From the NCBI RefSeq assembly GCF_028622875.1, contig NZ_CP117709.1, forward strand, positions 558,001 to 622,000: a DNA stretch of 64,000 nucleotides, written 5' to 3'. Positions 1 through 7,776 of this stretch are shown here, piece by piece; position 1 is the first letter of the stretch, and every line of letters begins with the position of its first letter. This DNA is from Streptomyces sp. MMBL 11-1 (GTDB taxonomy: Bacteria > Actinomycetota > Actinomycetes > Streptomycetales > Streptomycetaceae). The notes under the pieces were generated by a model. That model saw only the letters and a list, made by a program, of their open reading frames with translations, searched no databases and was not told where the DNA came from. The position numbers and the translations under genes are program-made.

Positions 1-2
1 TC

Positions 3-908
3 GACGCGATCGCCAAGTCCGACGTCCGCATTAACGGTGCGGAAATCGTGAGCGTGGGAGCCGGGAAGGACGGGAACTCCCTCACCGTCGGAATCGACGT
101 GCCCGACACAGCCCCCCGGGCCGCTGCGCAACCGCTCAAGACCGGCGAAGTCATCCCCTCGTCCCTGACACGAGGGATACCGGTCACCCTGAAGGCGGAC
201 AGCGTCGCCACTCCCATAGGCGATGAGCGCATCGGCATGCCATCAAGTATGCAATTCGGCGGACAGGCCATCAAAACATGGGGCGGCGCCAGATGCACGA
301 CCGGATTCACTGCCTCCTCCCGCGGATCCGTAGCAGACTACGTCATCACGGCGGAGCACTGCGTCACGGGAACCGGCCAGAAATGGCTAACCGCCGATGA
401 AAGCTCTCTGGGAACCGTTTCCTACACGGATACACAGCACGATGCGGCGCTCATAGAACTTGACCCGAGAAAATCGACAGGGGGAGGCATCGTGGGGGGT
501 CTGCCCGTCAGGAACTCGTTCCAACCTGTGCACCATGTGCACTCCGCGAGAGAAGTCCGCGCCGGCCAGTACGTCTGCGTCAGCGGATCGCTGACCGGAG
601 AGCGATGCGGTGTTCCCGTTGTAGAGGGCTACTACTGGAGACAGCTCAACGGTGTGCAGAGGTGGACCGCAGTAACAGGTGACTCCCCCTGGGAGTACAT
701 CGCCGGCAAGGGGGACAGCGGCGGTCCCGTCTACAGCTACAACGTGTCCGGTGGGGTCGTTGGCCACGGCCTCATGTCCGCGACCCAGTATGGTACGACG
801 TGCTCCAACCCGTTCGGCGGGACACGGTCAGCATGCTCGAACAAGCTGTACTTCACCAGCCTTCCCTCAGCACTGGCCATGATGCCGACAGGGATTTTTC
901 TCAACTGA
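3..908 (+). CDS. Secreted trypsin-like (S1) serine protease, 5' partial
   Basis: This is the C-terminal part of a chymotrypsin-fold serine endopeptidase. The reading frame is open to the first base of the window, so the true start and signal peptide lie outside. The visible protein begins with a region that could be the end of a propeptide, followed by the protease domain. The catalytic triad is complete: His in TAEHCVTG (near 355), Asp in HDAALIEL (near 440) and Ser in GKGDSGGPVY (near 717). The paired cysteines around the His box fit an extracellular enzyme. No operon partner is seen downstream. The family is clear; the substrate is not. Streptogrisin-like enzymes and other actinobacterial S1 peptidases are equally possible. 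Confidence 0.85.
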   Translation, partial: DAIAKSDVRINGAEIVSVGAGKDGNSLTVGIDVPDTAPRAAAQPLKTGEVIPSSLTRGIPVTLKADSVATPIGDERIGMPSSMQFGGQAIKTWGGARCTTGFTASSRGSVADYVITAEHCVTGTGQKWLTADESSLGTVSYTDTQHDAALIELDPRKSTGGGIVGGLPVRNSFQPVHHVHSAREVRAGQYVCVSGSLTGERCGVPVVEGYYWRQLNGVQRWTAVTGDSPWEYIAGKGDSGGPVYSYNVSGGVVGHGLMSATQYGTTCSNPFGGTRSACSNKLYFTSLPSALAMMPTGIFLN

Positions 909-970
909 AGTACGAGGGGGGACACGGAGCGACCATTGCCACGCCCACGCTTACTCAAGGCGATGCGGTG

Positions 971-1033
971 GTGAGCCCCGGGGCGGCGTCCTGCCGGAGG
1001 GCTGTCCGGCAAAACATCAGTGAGCCCCGGGGC
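971..1033. repeat. Pair of 14-bp direct repeats
   Basis: GTGAGCCCCGGGGC occurs at 971-984 and again at 1020-1033, between the protease gene and the trkA relic. It may mark a rearrangement junction next to the truncated gene, or may be chance in GC-rich DNA. Confidence 0.35.
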
Positions 1034-1113
1034 TCTGTCCCCCACTTACCCGCCCTTGTCAGGTCTAGACCTTTCTCAGCGGGTCGTGATCTCCAGCCGC
1101 GCGGCTGGTCCCT

Positions 1114-1429
1114 GCACACCAAGATCGTGCTGTGGGCCACCGGGGTCTCGGGCCAACGCGTCGCCCACCTGGTACGGGGACGCATGCTCGACTACATCGA
1201 ATTCGAGGACGACTTCGCCATGGTCAAGACCAACCCGCCCGCCGACATCATCGGCCTCCCCCTGTCCCACAGCGCCGTCCGCTCCCGTTTCGGCATCACG
1301 GTCGTCGCCATCAAGCGCCCCGGCGAGGGCTTCACCTACGCCACCGCCGAAACGGTCGTGGCAGCGGACGACACCATCATCGTCGCCGGCCGCACCCGAG
1401 CAACCGAACGCTTCAGTGAGCTCCAGTAG
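1114..1429 (+). pseudogene. Relic of a TrkA-type potassium uptake regulator (C-terminal domain only)
   Basis: The last ~90 residues match the end of an actinobacterial TrkA-like protein: RVAHLVRGRMLDYIEFEDDF joins into an RCK_C (TrkA_C) domain with IIGLPL, FGITVVAIKRPGEGF and DTIIVAGRT. TrkA proteins gate K+ channels and normally carry an N-terminal NAD-binding RCK_N domain of about 130 residues. That domain is absent: upstream only a short stretch (LHTKIVLWATGVS) faintly resembles the normal protein, and before it the frame is unrelated sequence. No ribosome binding site or plausible start sits at the domain border. The C-terminal domain itself is well preserved, so the truncation is probably recent. 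A free-standing RCK_C protein is possible but less likely. Confidence 0.7.
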
Positions 1430-1576
1430 AACACCGGACAGAAGTGGTGGACTTGACCTGGGCAGAGGCCGGTCCCGCGCACGCGACCGCCAGACATCGG
1501 CACACGGTCAGCCAGGTAATCGCGCGCGACACATTTCCGGCGACATCGGCGGTCGTCCCCGGAACAATGGCCGCCC

Positions 1577-2323
1577 ATGGATGAAGTGGAAGTCGTCGTC
1601 GCCCATTCCGAGCGCGCGACCCTGCGCGTCGGCGACGTGTTCGTGAAGGTGGACGCCGATCAGGCGCGCACCGATGTCGAGGTCGAGGCGATGTCCCTCG
1701 CGCCGGTCCCGACCCCGGAGGTCCTGTGGCGCGAGCCGCCCGTGCTCGCGATCGCCGCACTCCCGGGGACGACGCTGGGGCGCCTCGGCGGGCCGTCGAC
1801 CGGGTCGTCGGCGGCGTGGGCCGCGGCGGGCGCCGCCATCCGGAAGCTGCACGACGCGCCGCTGCCGCCCTGGGCCGGCCGGGCCGGCCGGGACATCGTG
1901 GCGCTGGCGGCGGAGCTCGACGAGGAGTGCGAGTCGCTCGTGACCAGCGGCCTCCTGCCCGCTGACCTGGTCGCCCGCAACCGCCGGGTCGCCGAGGCCG
2001 CGCTCCGGCCGTGGCCTTTGGCGTTCACGCACGGCGACCTGCAGATCGCGCACGTCTTCGTCGAGGGCGACGAGGTCACGGGCATCATCGACTGGTCCGA
2101 GGCGGGCCGGGGTGATGCCCTGTACGACCTCGCCACCTTCACGCTCGGCCACGAGGAGCACCTCGACGACGTCCTCGCCGGCTATGGCACCGACATCGAC
2201 CTCGACGTGATCCACGCGTGGTGGTCGGTGCGCAGCCTGCTCGCGGTTCGCTGGCTGACCGAGCACGGCTTCGACCCGTTCGCGCCGGGCTGCGAGGTCG
2301 ACGTGCTGAGATCCCGGATGTGA
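1577..2323 (+). CDS. Aminoglycoside phosphotransferase (APH) family kinase
   Basis: This 248-residue protein has the small-molecule kinase fold of the APH/choline kinase family. The catalytic loop is THGDLQIAHVFV, with Asp as the general base and the HGDL signature, followed by the metal-binding segment GIIDWSEAGRGDALYDLA, which replaces the DFG motif of protein kinases. The N-lobe is short, with the ATP-site lysine probably in DVFVKVDADQ. Members phosphorylate aminoglycosides, macrolides, homoserine or other small hydroxyl compounds, and nothing in the sequence decides among these. The gene stands alone, with a 147-base gap after the trkA relic and a converging neighbour 136 bases downstream. 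Resistance should not be assumed. Confidence 0.8.
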   Translation: MDEVEVVVAHSERATLRVGDVFVKVDADQARTDVEVEAMSLAPVPTPEVLWREPPVLAIAALPGTTLGRLGGPSTGSSAAWAAAGAAIRKLHDAPLPPWAGRAGRDIVALAAELDEECESLVTSGLLPADLVARNRRVAEAALRPWPLAFTHGDLQIAHVFVEGDEVTGIIDWSEAGRGDALYDLATFTLGHEEHLDDVLAGYGTDIDLDVIHAWWSVRSLLAVRWLTEHGFDPFAPGCEVDVLRSRM

Positions 2324-2459
2324 GGCCGCGCGGGCCCGGCCGCTCCGCAGACCTTCCGACACACGGAGCGGGCCGTCCCCGGGCATCGTCACGCTCGACC
2401 GCGTCCACGAGCGCGACACCTCACCCGGCTGACGCCCGCTCACCGAACGCGGCGACTTG

Positions 2460-3971
2460 CTAATCCCTGACCTTGAGGAAGCGCATCCGCGTCGCGCCGT
2501 TACTGTCGGTGCCGCCGGCCTGGGCGTCGGAGATCTTGCCGCCGGTGAGGACGAACATCAGGTGCAGGCGGACCGTCCGGGGGCCGGAGGCGACCGGGTA
2601 CTCGGTCATGATGTGGGTGGTTCCGCCCTGCTGCTCCTGCCGCGCCGCGTTGATCGCCGCGATCTGGGTGAAGCTCGTCAGCAGGGTGTCCGTGGTCTCG
2701 TCCCTGAGCCAGCCGATGATGTAGCCGCTGCCGCCGGTGGCGGTACCCAGCGCGTACCGTACGTCGCTGTCGATGTGGTAGACACCGGCTTCCGGCAGCA
2801 CGATGTCGGACTCGGGGATCGGCACGTCGGCCCCTGCCCGGGCCAGGAGGTCGGCGTGCTGCCGCTCGGAGTTGAGGAACCCGCTCACCGGTGTGAGGCG
2901 GGCGCCGATCTCCCACCTCTCAGGGCAGCCGGGCGTCCCGGTGACATCGATGTCCACCGACCGCTCGACGCTGCTGTTGCCGCCAGGGGCGAGTCCCGCC
3001 AGGTCGATCCGCGGCACGAGCAGCCCGCCGGTGGTGTTCCGTGCGGCATTGCACGGGGACGGGTCCAGGGCAGGCGTGTCGGGCGCGTACAGACACCCGT
3101 CGCCGCCACGGGTGATGGCGTTGCCCCGGTCGGTGGAGACGCACGGAGGGCGGGGGGTGGCGCAGCCGTCGCGGCAGGGGTCGGCCGGGACGACCGGCGG
3201 GACCGGGGCGTAGGGGGTCGAGCCGCCGTCGAGGGTGTCGGTCGTGCAGGTGACCGCGCCGTCGCAGTCACGGCAGGTCGTCCGGACGAACGGCCGGCCG
3301 CACCCCGGGGCGGACGCCTGGACGGTGAGGACGAAGCTGTCGACGGTCCACTGCTTGGGGCCGACCCGGCAGCTGTCGTCGTTGCCCGTCTCCAGGTTGA
3401 GCTCGACGACGACCTTTCCCGCGAGGACGTCCGCGAGGGGCACGGTGGTCGGTGGGACGACGCCGTTGTCGTCCCCGCCCGCCGGCAGATCGGGTGGGCC
3501 CAGGAGATCGGTGTGGACCGGGGTCGTGCCGTTCCACAGGGCGAAGCGGCCGTAGAGCCGGCAGGCCGTGCTCCTGCCGTCGTTGTGGACATGGACCGAG
3601 GCGCTGATCGTGACGTCGGTGGGATTGCCGCGCAGGGACGCGGGGTCGATGTGCACGACGCCGGCGAGCCAGGTGTGCTGGCCGTTGTGCGTCCCGTCGT
3701 CGGCCGGGAACGTGCCCGTGCCGCTGTCCAGGATGGTCTGGGCGACGACAGGGTCCAGTGCGGCATGGGTGTTGGCGATGGTGTAGTACGGCGTCGGGTC
3801 GGTGCTGCGCGCGGTCGCTGCCACGCGGTACGGCGCGGAGTCGCGCAGCAGGGTCGTCTCGCACTGCTCGTACGGCCTGGTGTCGGGACAAGTAGCGGGA
3901 GTGCAGGCAGACTTGGGGGGCCGGCAGTCGCCGATAGTGATCGGGGACTGTCCGCAGCCGCATCCACTCAT
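2460..3971 (-). CDS. Cysteine-rich hypothetical protein with C-terminal beta domain
   Basis: I do not recognise this 503-residue protein. It begins MSGCGCGQSP without a signal peptide and holds many cysteines, some in clusters (CGC at the start; GCGRPF, CRDCDGAVTC and DPCRDGCATPRPPC in the middle). The first half contains beta-rich stretches such as TDVTISASVHVHNDGRS. The last ~150 residues, with GVYHIDSDVRYALG, IIGWLRDE, RTVRLHLMFVLTGGK and a final RMRFLKVRD, have the alternating pattern of a C1q/TNF-like jelly roll. The start is well supported by AGGAG seven bases upstream (3979-3983 on the complement). It may be a surface or particle-associated structural protein, but that is inference. 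Expression appears monocistronic. Confidence 0.7.
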   Translation of the reverse strand: MSGCGCGQSPITIGDCRPPKSACTPATCPDTRPYEQCETTLLRDSAPYRVAATARSTDPTPYYTIANTHAALDPVVAQTILDSGTGTFPADDGTHNGQHTWLAGVVHIDPASLRGNPTDVTISASVHVHNDGRSTACRLYGRFALWNGTTPVHTDLLGPPDLPAGGDDNGVVPPTTVPLADVLAGKVVVELNLETGNDDSCRVGPKQWTVDSFVLTVQASAPGCGRPFVRTTCRDCDGAVTCTTDTLDGGSTPYAPVPPVVPADPCRDGCATPRPPCVSTDRGNAITRGGDGCLYAPDTPALDPSPCNAARNTTGGLLVPRIDLAGLAPGGNSSVERSVDIDVTGTPGCPERWEIGARLTPVSGFLNSERQHADLLARAGADVPIPESDIVLPEAGVYHIDSDVRYALGTATGGSGYIIGWLRDETTDTLLTSFTQIAAINAARQEQQGGTTHIMTEYPVASGPRTVRLHLMFVLTGGKISDAQAGGTDSNGATRMRFLKVRD

Positions 3972-4517
3972 GGGTCAACTCCTGTCAGAGGGCGGGGTGA
4001 TGGCAGCGACGGCGAGCGGTGTGCCGCCTTCGCGCGGTGGGGCCGCGGGGCGATGGTGCGCGGGCTCGTCGGACGATCAGAAGGAAGATCGGGCCGAGGC
4101 GGGTCCGTCGAGGGCTGACGGCGGAGCTCACCGTCGGCCGCGCGGCCGGGGAGCGGAGGAGGGCCGCTTGACGGGCCGTTCGCCAAGGCGTGTCCGGCGT
4201 GTCGTCGACCGTCGCCGGCTGCGTGCTGCCGCAGCCGGTCATGTCCTTGGGGTGGGAACGGGAGTGGCCATGTCGGCCCGTCCTCGCGATCGCGCTCCTG
4301 GGCGAACCACGTCGGGCGCTCGGACATCATCGGGCGTATCTGATGCGCAGTCATGTACCTGCTGCGCTACCACCTCTAACGTACTGTCCCGTGATCTGTC
4401 TGGCATTACCCCGTTGGAGTGACTGGTCCCTCCGCCGAGGTGGCGGAGGGATCACGCCTCCCTGCCCCGGCCGCCTTCACGCCCGACTGCCCTGCGCGAG
4501 CACGCTCCGGCCGTGGC
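3972..4517. other. 546-base intergenic region
   Basis: No coding sequence is supported. The region should hold the promoter of the minus-strand gene starting at 3971. It contains a relatively AT-rich patch at about 4330-4420 and, at 4427-4451, the terminator of the minus-strand metal locus. Open frames here lack ribosome sites and recognisable protein content. Confidence 0.6.
4427..4451 (-). terminator. Perfect 10-bp hairpin terminator of the metallophore/importer operon
   Basis: TCCCTCCGCC at 4427-4436 pairs perfectly with GGCGGAGGGA at 4442-4451 around a 5-base loop. It lies about 70 bases past the stop codon of the double-ATPase gene and has no U-tract, as is usual in Streptomyces. It separates that operon from the gene starting at 3971. 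Confidence 0.75.
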
Positions 4518-6044
4518 TCACGGTCGCGCCTTTGCCGTGAGGCGTGCCGCGGTCTCCGTCAGGGACACCGTGAACGGGTGGCGGGGCGTGGTCAGCACCT
4601 GACGTGCCGTGCCGTGCTCGACCAGTTCGCCGGCTTCCAGGACCGCGATCCGGCCGGCCAGGGCCGCGGTGTCCAGGTCATGGGTGATCAGCACCAGGGC
4701 CAGGTCCCCGCGGTCACGCAGCAGGGTGGCCAGCAGGTCGAGGACGGCGCGTCGGGTGACGGTGTCGAGGCCGGAGGTGATCTCGTCACAGATCAGCACC
4801 CGCGGCCGGGCGAGCAGCGCTCGTGCCAGCGCGGCGCGTTGGAGTTCGCCGCCGGACAGCAGGGCGGGCCGGCGGCGTACGAGGTCGTCGGGGAGCCCGA
4901 GCCCGGCAAGGGTGTTCAGTGCCTCGGTCCGGGCAGCGTCCGAGGTGGCCCCGCGCAGCCGTACCGCTGTGCGTGCCACCTGATCCAGCACCGGCCGGTG
5001 CTCGTCGAAGGAGGCCCGCGCGTCCTGGAAGACGTACTGCACCGCTGCCAGTTGTTCGCGGGTCCGGGCGCGCAGGCTGCGGGGCAGCGGGGCGCCGTCG
5101 AGGAGGATGTCGCCGTCGTGGTCCCGGTGGAGACCGGCCAGACAGCGGGCGAGGGTGGTCTTGCCGCTGCCGGAGCGGCCCACGACGGCCAGGCATTCGC
5201 CGGTGCGGAGGGTCAGTTCGTCGACGGTGCGCAGCACCGTCGCCCTGCCGTGCCGGGCGGTGAGGCGGCGTATGCGCAGGACGCCGTTGCCTTCCGCGGT
5301 GACGGGGTCGGGCAGCACGGGAGCGGGAGCGAGAAGCTCACGCGTCCATGGATGGCGCGGCGCGACCCACAGCCGTTCCGCCGGGCCCGACTCCACCACC
5401 CGGCCGTCGCGCATGACCAGGACGTCGTCCGCGACGGCCCGTACGACGTCGAGGTCGTGGCTGAGCAGGACCACGGAGACGCCTTGTCGGGCGATCGCCG
5501 CCAGTTGGTCGACGACGCGCCGCTTCGTCAGCGCGTCCTGGCCCGTGGTGGGCTCGTCCGCCACCACGACCTGGGCGCCGAGCAGCAAGGCCTGGGCCAG
5601 GACGAGGCGTTGCTGCTGGCCCCCCGACATCTGATGCGGGTAGCGCCGCAGCAGTGGCTCCCCCTCCGGCAGTTGAGCCGAGGAGAGCGCCTGGAGGACG
5701 CGTCGGCGGGCGGCGGCCCGGCGCTCGGACCGGGGCAGGGCGCGTACCTGCCGCCGGGCGATGTCCCGCAGCAGGGCGCCGGCCCGGCGCGCGGGGTTGA
5801 GCACGGCGCCCGGCTGCTGGGGTACGTATCCGACGAGGCCGTCGGCCACCTGTACGTCGCCGCTGACCCGTGCGCCCGCCGGGTACTCACCGAGCAGGGC
5901 GAGGCCCGTGGTGGTCTTGCCGCTGCCGGACGCTCCGACGAGGGCGGTGATCCTCCCGGGCGGCACGCGGAGGTTCACTCCGTCGACGATCGCCCGGCCG
6001 TCGATCTCGACCCGCAGATTCCTGATGACCGCGACCGCGTTCAC
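4518..6044 (-). CDS. Peptide/opine-type ABC importer, double ATPase subunit
   Basis: Two complete ABC ATPase domains are fused in one 508-residue chain, replacing the usual DppD/DppF (NikD/NikE) pair. Domain 1 has Walker A GASGSGKTT (37-45), signature MSGGQQQR and Walker B VVVADEPTTG. Domain 2 has Walker A GRSGSGKTT, signature LSGGELQR and Walker B VLICDEITSG. Both have an H-loop (LLSHDLD, LITHDLD). The GTG start at 6044 overlaps the stop of the preceding permease by 4 bases (GTGA), so translation is coupled. The subunit would power the permeases encoded by the two preceding genes. It is the last gene of the Zur-linked operon; a perfect hairpin follows. Confidence 0.9.
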   Translation of the reverse strand: MNAVAVIRNLRVEIDGRAIVDGVNLRVPPGRITALVGASGSGKTTTGLALLGEYPAGARVSGDVQVADGLVGYVPQQPGAVLNPARRAGALLRDIARRQVRALPRSERRAAARRRVLQALSSAQLPEGEPLLRRYPHQMSGGQQQRLVLAQALLLGAQVVVADEPTTGQDALTKRRVVDQLAAIARQGVSVVLLSHDLDVVRAVADDVLVMRDGRVVESGPAERLWVAPRHPWTRELLAPAPVLPDPVTAEGNGVLRIRRLTARHGRATVLRTVDELTLRTGECLAVVGRSGSGKTTLARCLAGLHRDHDGDILLDGAPLPRSLRARTREQLAAVQYVFQDARASFDEHRPVLDQVARTAVRLRGATSDAARTEALNTLAGLGLPDDLVRRRPALLSGGELQRAALARALLARPRVLICDEITSGLDTVTRRAVLDLLATLLRDRGDLALVLITHDLDTAALAGRIAVLEAGELVEHGTARQVLTTPRHPFTVSLTETAARLTAKARP

Positions 6045-6826
6045 GTCCGCTTCCTCTTCTCCAGTACGGCGTCCAGGAGCAGGTTGCTCCCCATGGTCAG
6101 GGCGACGATCAGCAGGGCGGGCACCACCACGGCCCACGGCTGCACGAACAGCCCGGTCCGGTTGCGGTCCACCATCACCGCCCAGTCGGAGGCGTCGGGT
6201 GCGACACCGACGCCGAGGAACGCCGCCGTGGCCACCAGGTAGAGCACGCCCGTCAGCCGTACGCCCGCGTCCGCGGCGAGCGTGCGGGCGGCCGTCCTGC
6301 CGACGTATCCGACGGCCGTCCGCCACCACGTCTCGCCCTGCATGCGCAGTGCCTCGACGGCCGGGCGCGAGGCCGCCTCGGCCCCGGCGGCCCGCACGAT
6401 GCGGGCAGCGTCCGGAATGTTGACGAGCGCCACCAGCAGCGCGAGCCCGGCCGTGCCCGGGGTGAAGACGGACGCCACCAGCAGGATCATCAGCAGGGAC
6501 GGTACGGCGAGCAGCACGTCCAGGGGCCGCATCAGCAGTTCCTCCAGCCACCTCCGGTGAGTGAGCGCGCTGATGAGTCCGACCGGCAGCGCCACCAGGT
6601 AGGCGAGAGCCGTCGCGGCGAGTGCGACGAGCACCACGGACTGTCCGCCGAGGAGGATTTCGCGTCCTACGTCCCGGCCGACGAAGTCGGTGCCGAGCCA
6701 GTGTCCGCCGCCGAGGGTGAAGGAGGCGGCCCGTGGCCCGGAGTCGCCCGTGAAGAGCGGGCCCAGCAGGGCGAGGGCGAGCGGTACGCCGACGATCGCG
6801 GCGCCGAGTGCGAAGCGGGATCTCAT
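6041..6826 (-). CDS. ABC importer permease, DppC/NikC/OppC type
   Basis: A 261-residue inner-membrane permease. It starts MRSRFALGA with one hydrophobic segment, then HWLGTDFVGRDVGREILLG, the hallmark of the C-type permease of peptide/nickel/opine importers, followed by about five more membrane segments. The EAA-like coupling loop is around AEAASRPAVEALRMQG. The start at 6826 overlaps the previous gene's stop by 4 bases, and its own stop overlaps the ATPase start. It pairs with the B-type permease encoded just upstream. Longer in-frame extensions exist but have arginine/proline-rich shadow composition and were rejected. Confidence 0.9.
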   Translation of the reverse strand: MRSRFALGAAIVGVPLALALLGPLFTGDSGPRAASFTLGGGHWLGTDFVGRDVGREILLGGQSVVLVALAATALAYLVALPVGLISALTHRRWLEELLMRPLDVLLAVPSLLMILLVASVFTPGTAGLALLVALVNIPDAARIVRAAGAEAASRPAVEALRMQGETWWRTAVGYVGRTAARTLAADAGVRLTGVLYLVATAAFLGVGVAPDASDWAVMVDRNRTGLFVQPWAVVVPALLIVALTMGSNLLLDAVLEKRKRT

Positions 6827-7776
6827 GCCGCCACCCCCGCCCGCGGTGCGAACCGGCGGGCGACGAGGTCGGCACCGAGGTTGAGGACGACGGTGGCCAG
6901 GCCGAAGACCACCGCGAGACCCTGCACCACGGGCACGTCGCGTTCGGCCACGGCGTTCATCAGGACGGTGCCGAGTCCGGGAATCACGTACAACGCCTCC
7001 ACGACGATGACCCCGCACAGCAGCCAGTCGACCGTGCGGGCGAGCTGCTGTGCGGCGGGCGCGATCGCGTTGGGGAGAGCGTGCGCGTACCGGACGCGTG
7101 CGCCGCGTATGCCGTAGCGGTGCGCCTGGGCGACGTAGGGGGACGCCAGGGCGTCGATCATGCCCGCCCGCACCAGGCGGGCCAGGGAGCAGACGGGCCT
7201 GGACAGCAGGACGAGAACGGGCAGCACCAGGGCGGCGGGGTGGGCGAGCAGGTCGGTGCCGTAGCCGACGGCGGTCGGCGGCAGCCAGCCCAGGCGCAGG
7301 GCGAAGACCGTGATCAGCAGCACGCCGAAGGCGAACTCCGGGACCGCGTACACCCCGAGGGTGACCGAGCTGACGAGGCGGTCCACGCGTCGTCCTTCGT
7401 GGCGGGCGGCCAGCACTCCGAGGCCGACCCCGACCGGCACCAGGAGGGCCACCGTGAGCAGGGCGAGGAGCACGGTCGGCCCGAAGCCGTCCGCGATGTA
7501 CGTGGAGACGGGCCGCCCGGAGGCGAGCGAGGTCCCGAAATCGCCGCGCGACAGCCCGGCCGCCCAGTCCGCAAGTCGTTCGTGGGCCGGCCGGTCCAGC
7601 TCCATCGCCTCCCGGATGGCCGCGATCCGTGCGGGGTCGGGCTGGTCGCCGGCGAGGGCCACGGCGGCGTCGCCCGGCAGCGCCTCGGTGAGGGCGAAGA
7701 CGAGCAGCACGACCGCCGCCGTCTGTCCCACGCCGAGCAGCAGCCGCCGGGCGATCCAGGAGCGAAGTCCGCTCAC
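6823..7776 (-). CDS. ABC importer permease, DppB/NikB/OppB type
   Basis: A 317-residue membrane permease of the B type. It opens with SWIARRLLLGVGQTAAVVL, then the periplasmic ALPGDAA...LDRPAHERLADWAAGLSRGDFGTSLASGRPV region typical of DppB/NikB, and continues with five further membrane segments. The coupling loop ASPYVAQAHRYGIRGARV and VIPGLGTVLMNAVAERDVPVVQG are both conserved in the family. The GTG start at 7776 overlaps the stop of the binding-protein gene (GTGA). With its partner it forms the pore for the substrate delivered by the lipoprotein encoded upstream. Confidence 0.9.
   Translation of the reverse strand: MSGLRSWIARRLLLGVGQTAAVVLLVFALTEALPGDAAVALAGDQPDPARIAAIREAMELDRPAHERLADWAAGLSRGDFGTSLASGRPVSTYIADGFGPTVLLALLTVALLVPVGVGLGVLAARHEGRRVDRLVSSVTLGVYAVPEFAFGVLLITVFALRLGWLPPTAVGYGTDLLAHPAALVLPVLVLLSRPVCSLARLVRAGMIDALASPYVAQAHRYGIRGARVRYAHALPNAIAPAAQQLARTVDWLLCGVIVVEALYVIPGLGTVLMNAVAERDVPVVQGLAVVFGLATVVLNLGADLVARRFAPRAGVAA

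Noticed and set aside
2457..4118. A 553-codon plus-strand frame opposite the cysteine-rich protein
   Set aside because: Composition is that of antisense shadow, and the minus-strand gene has a good ribosome site and structured sequence.
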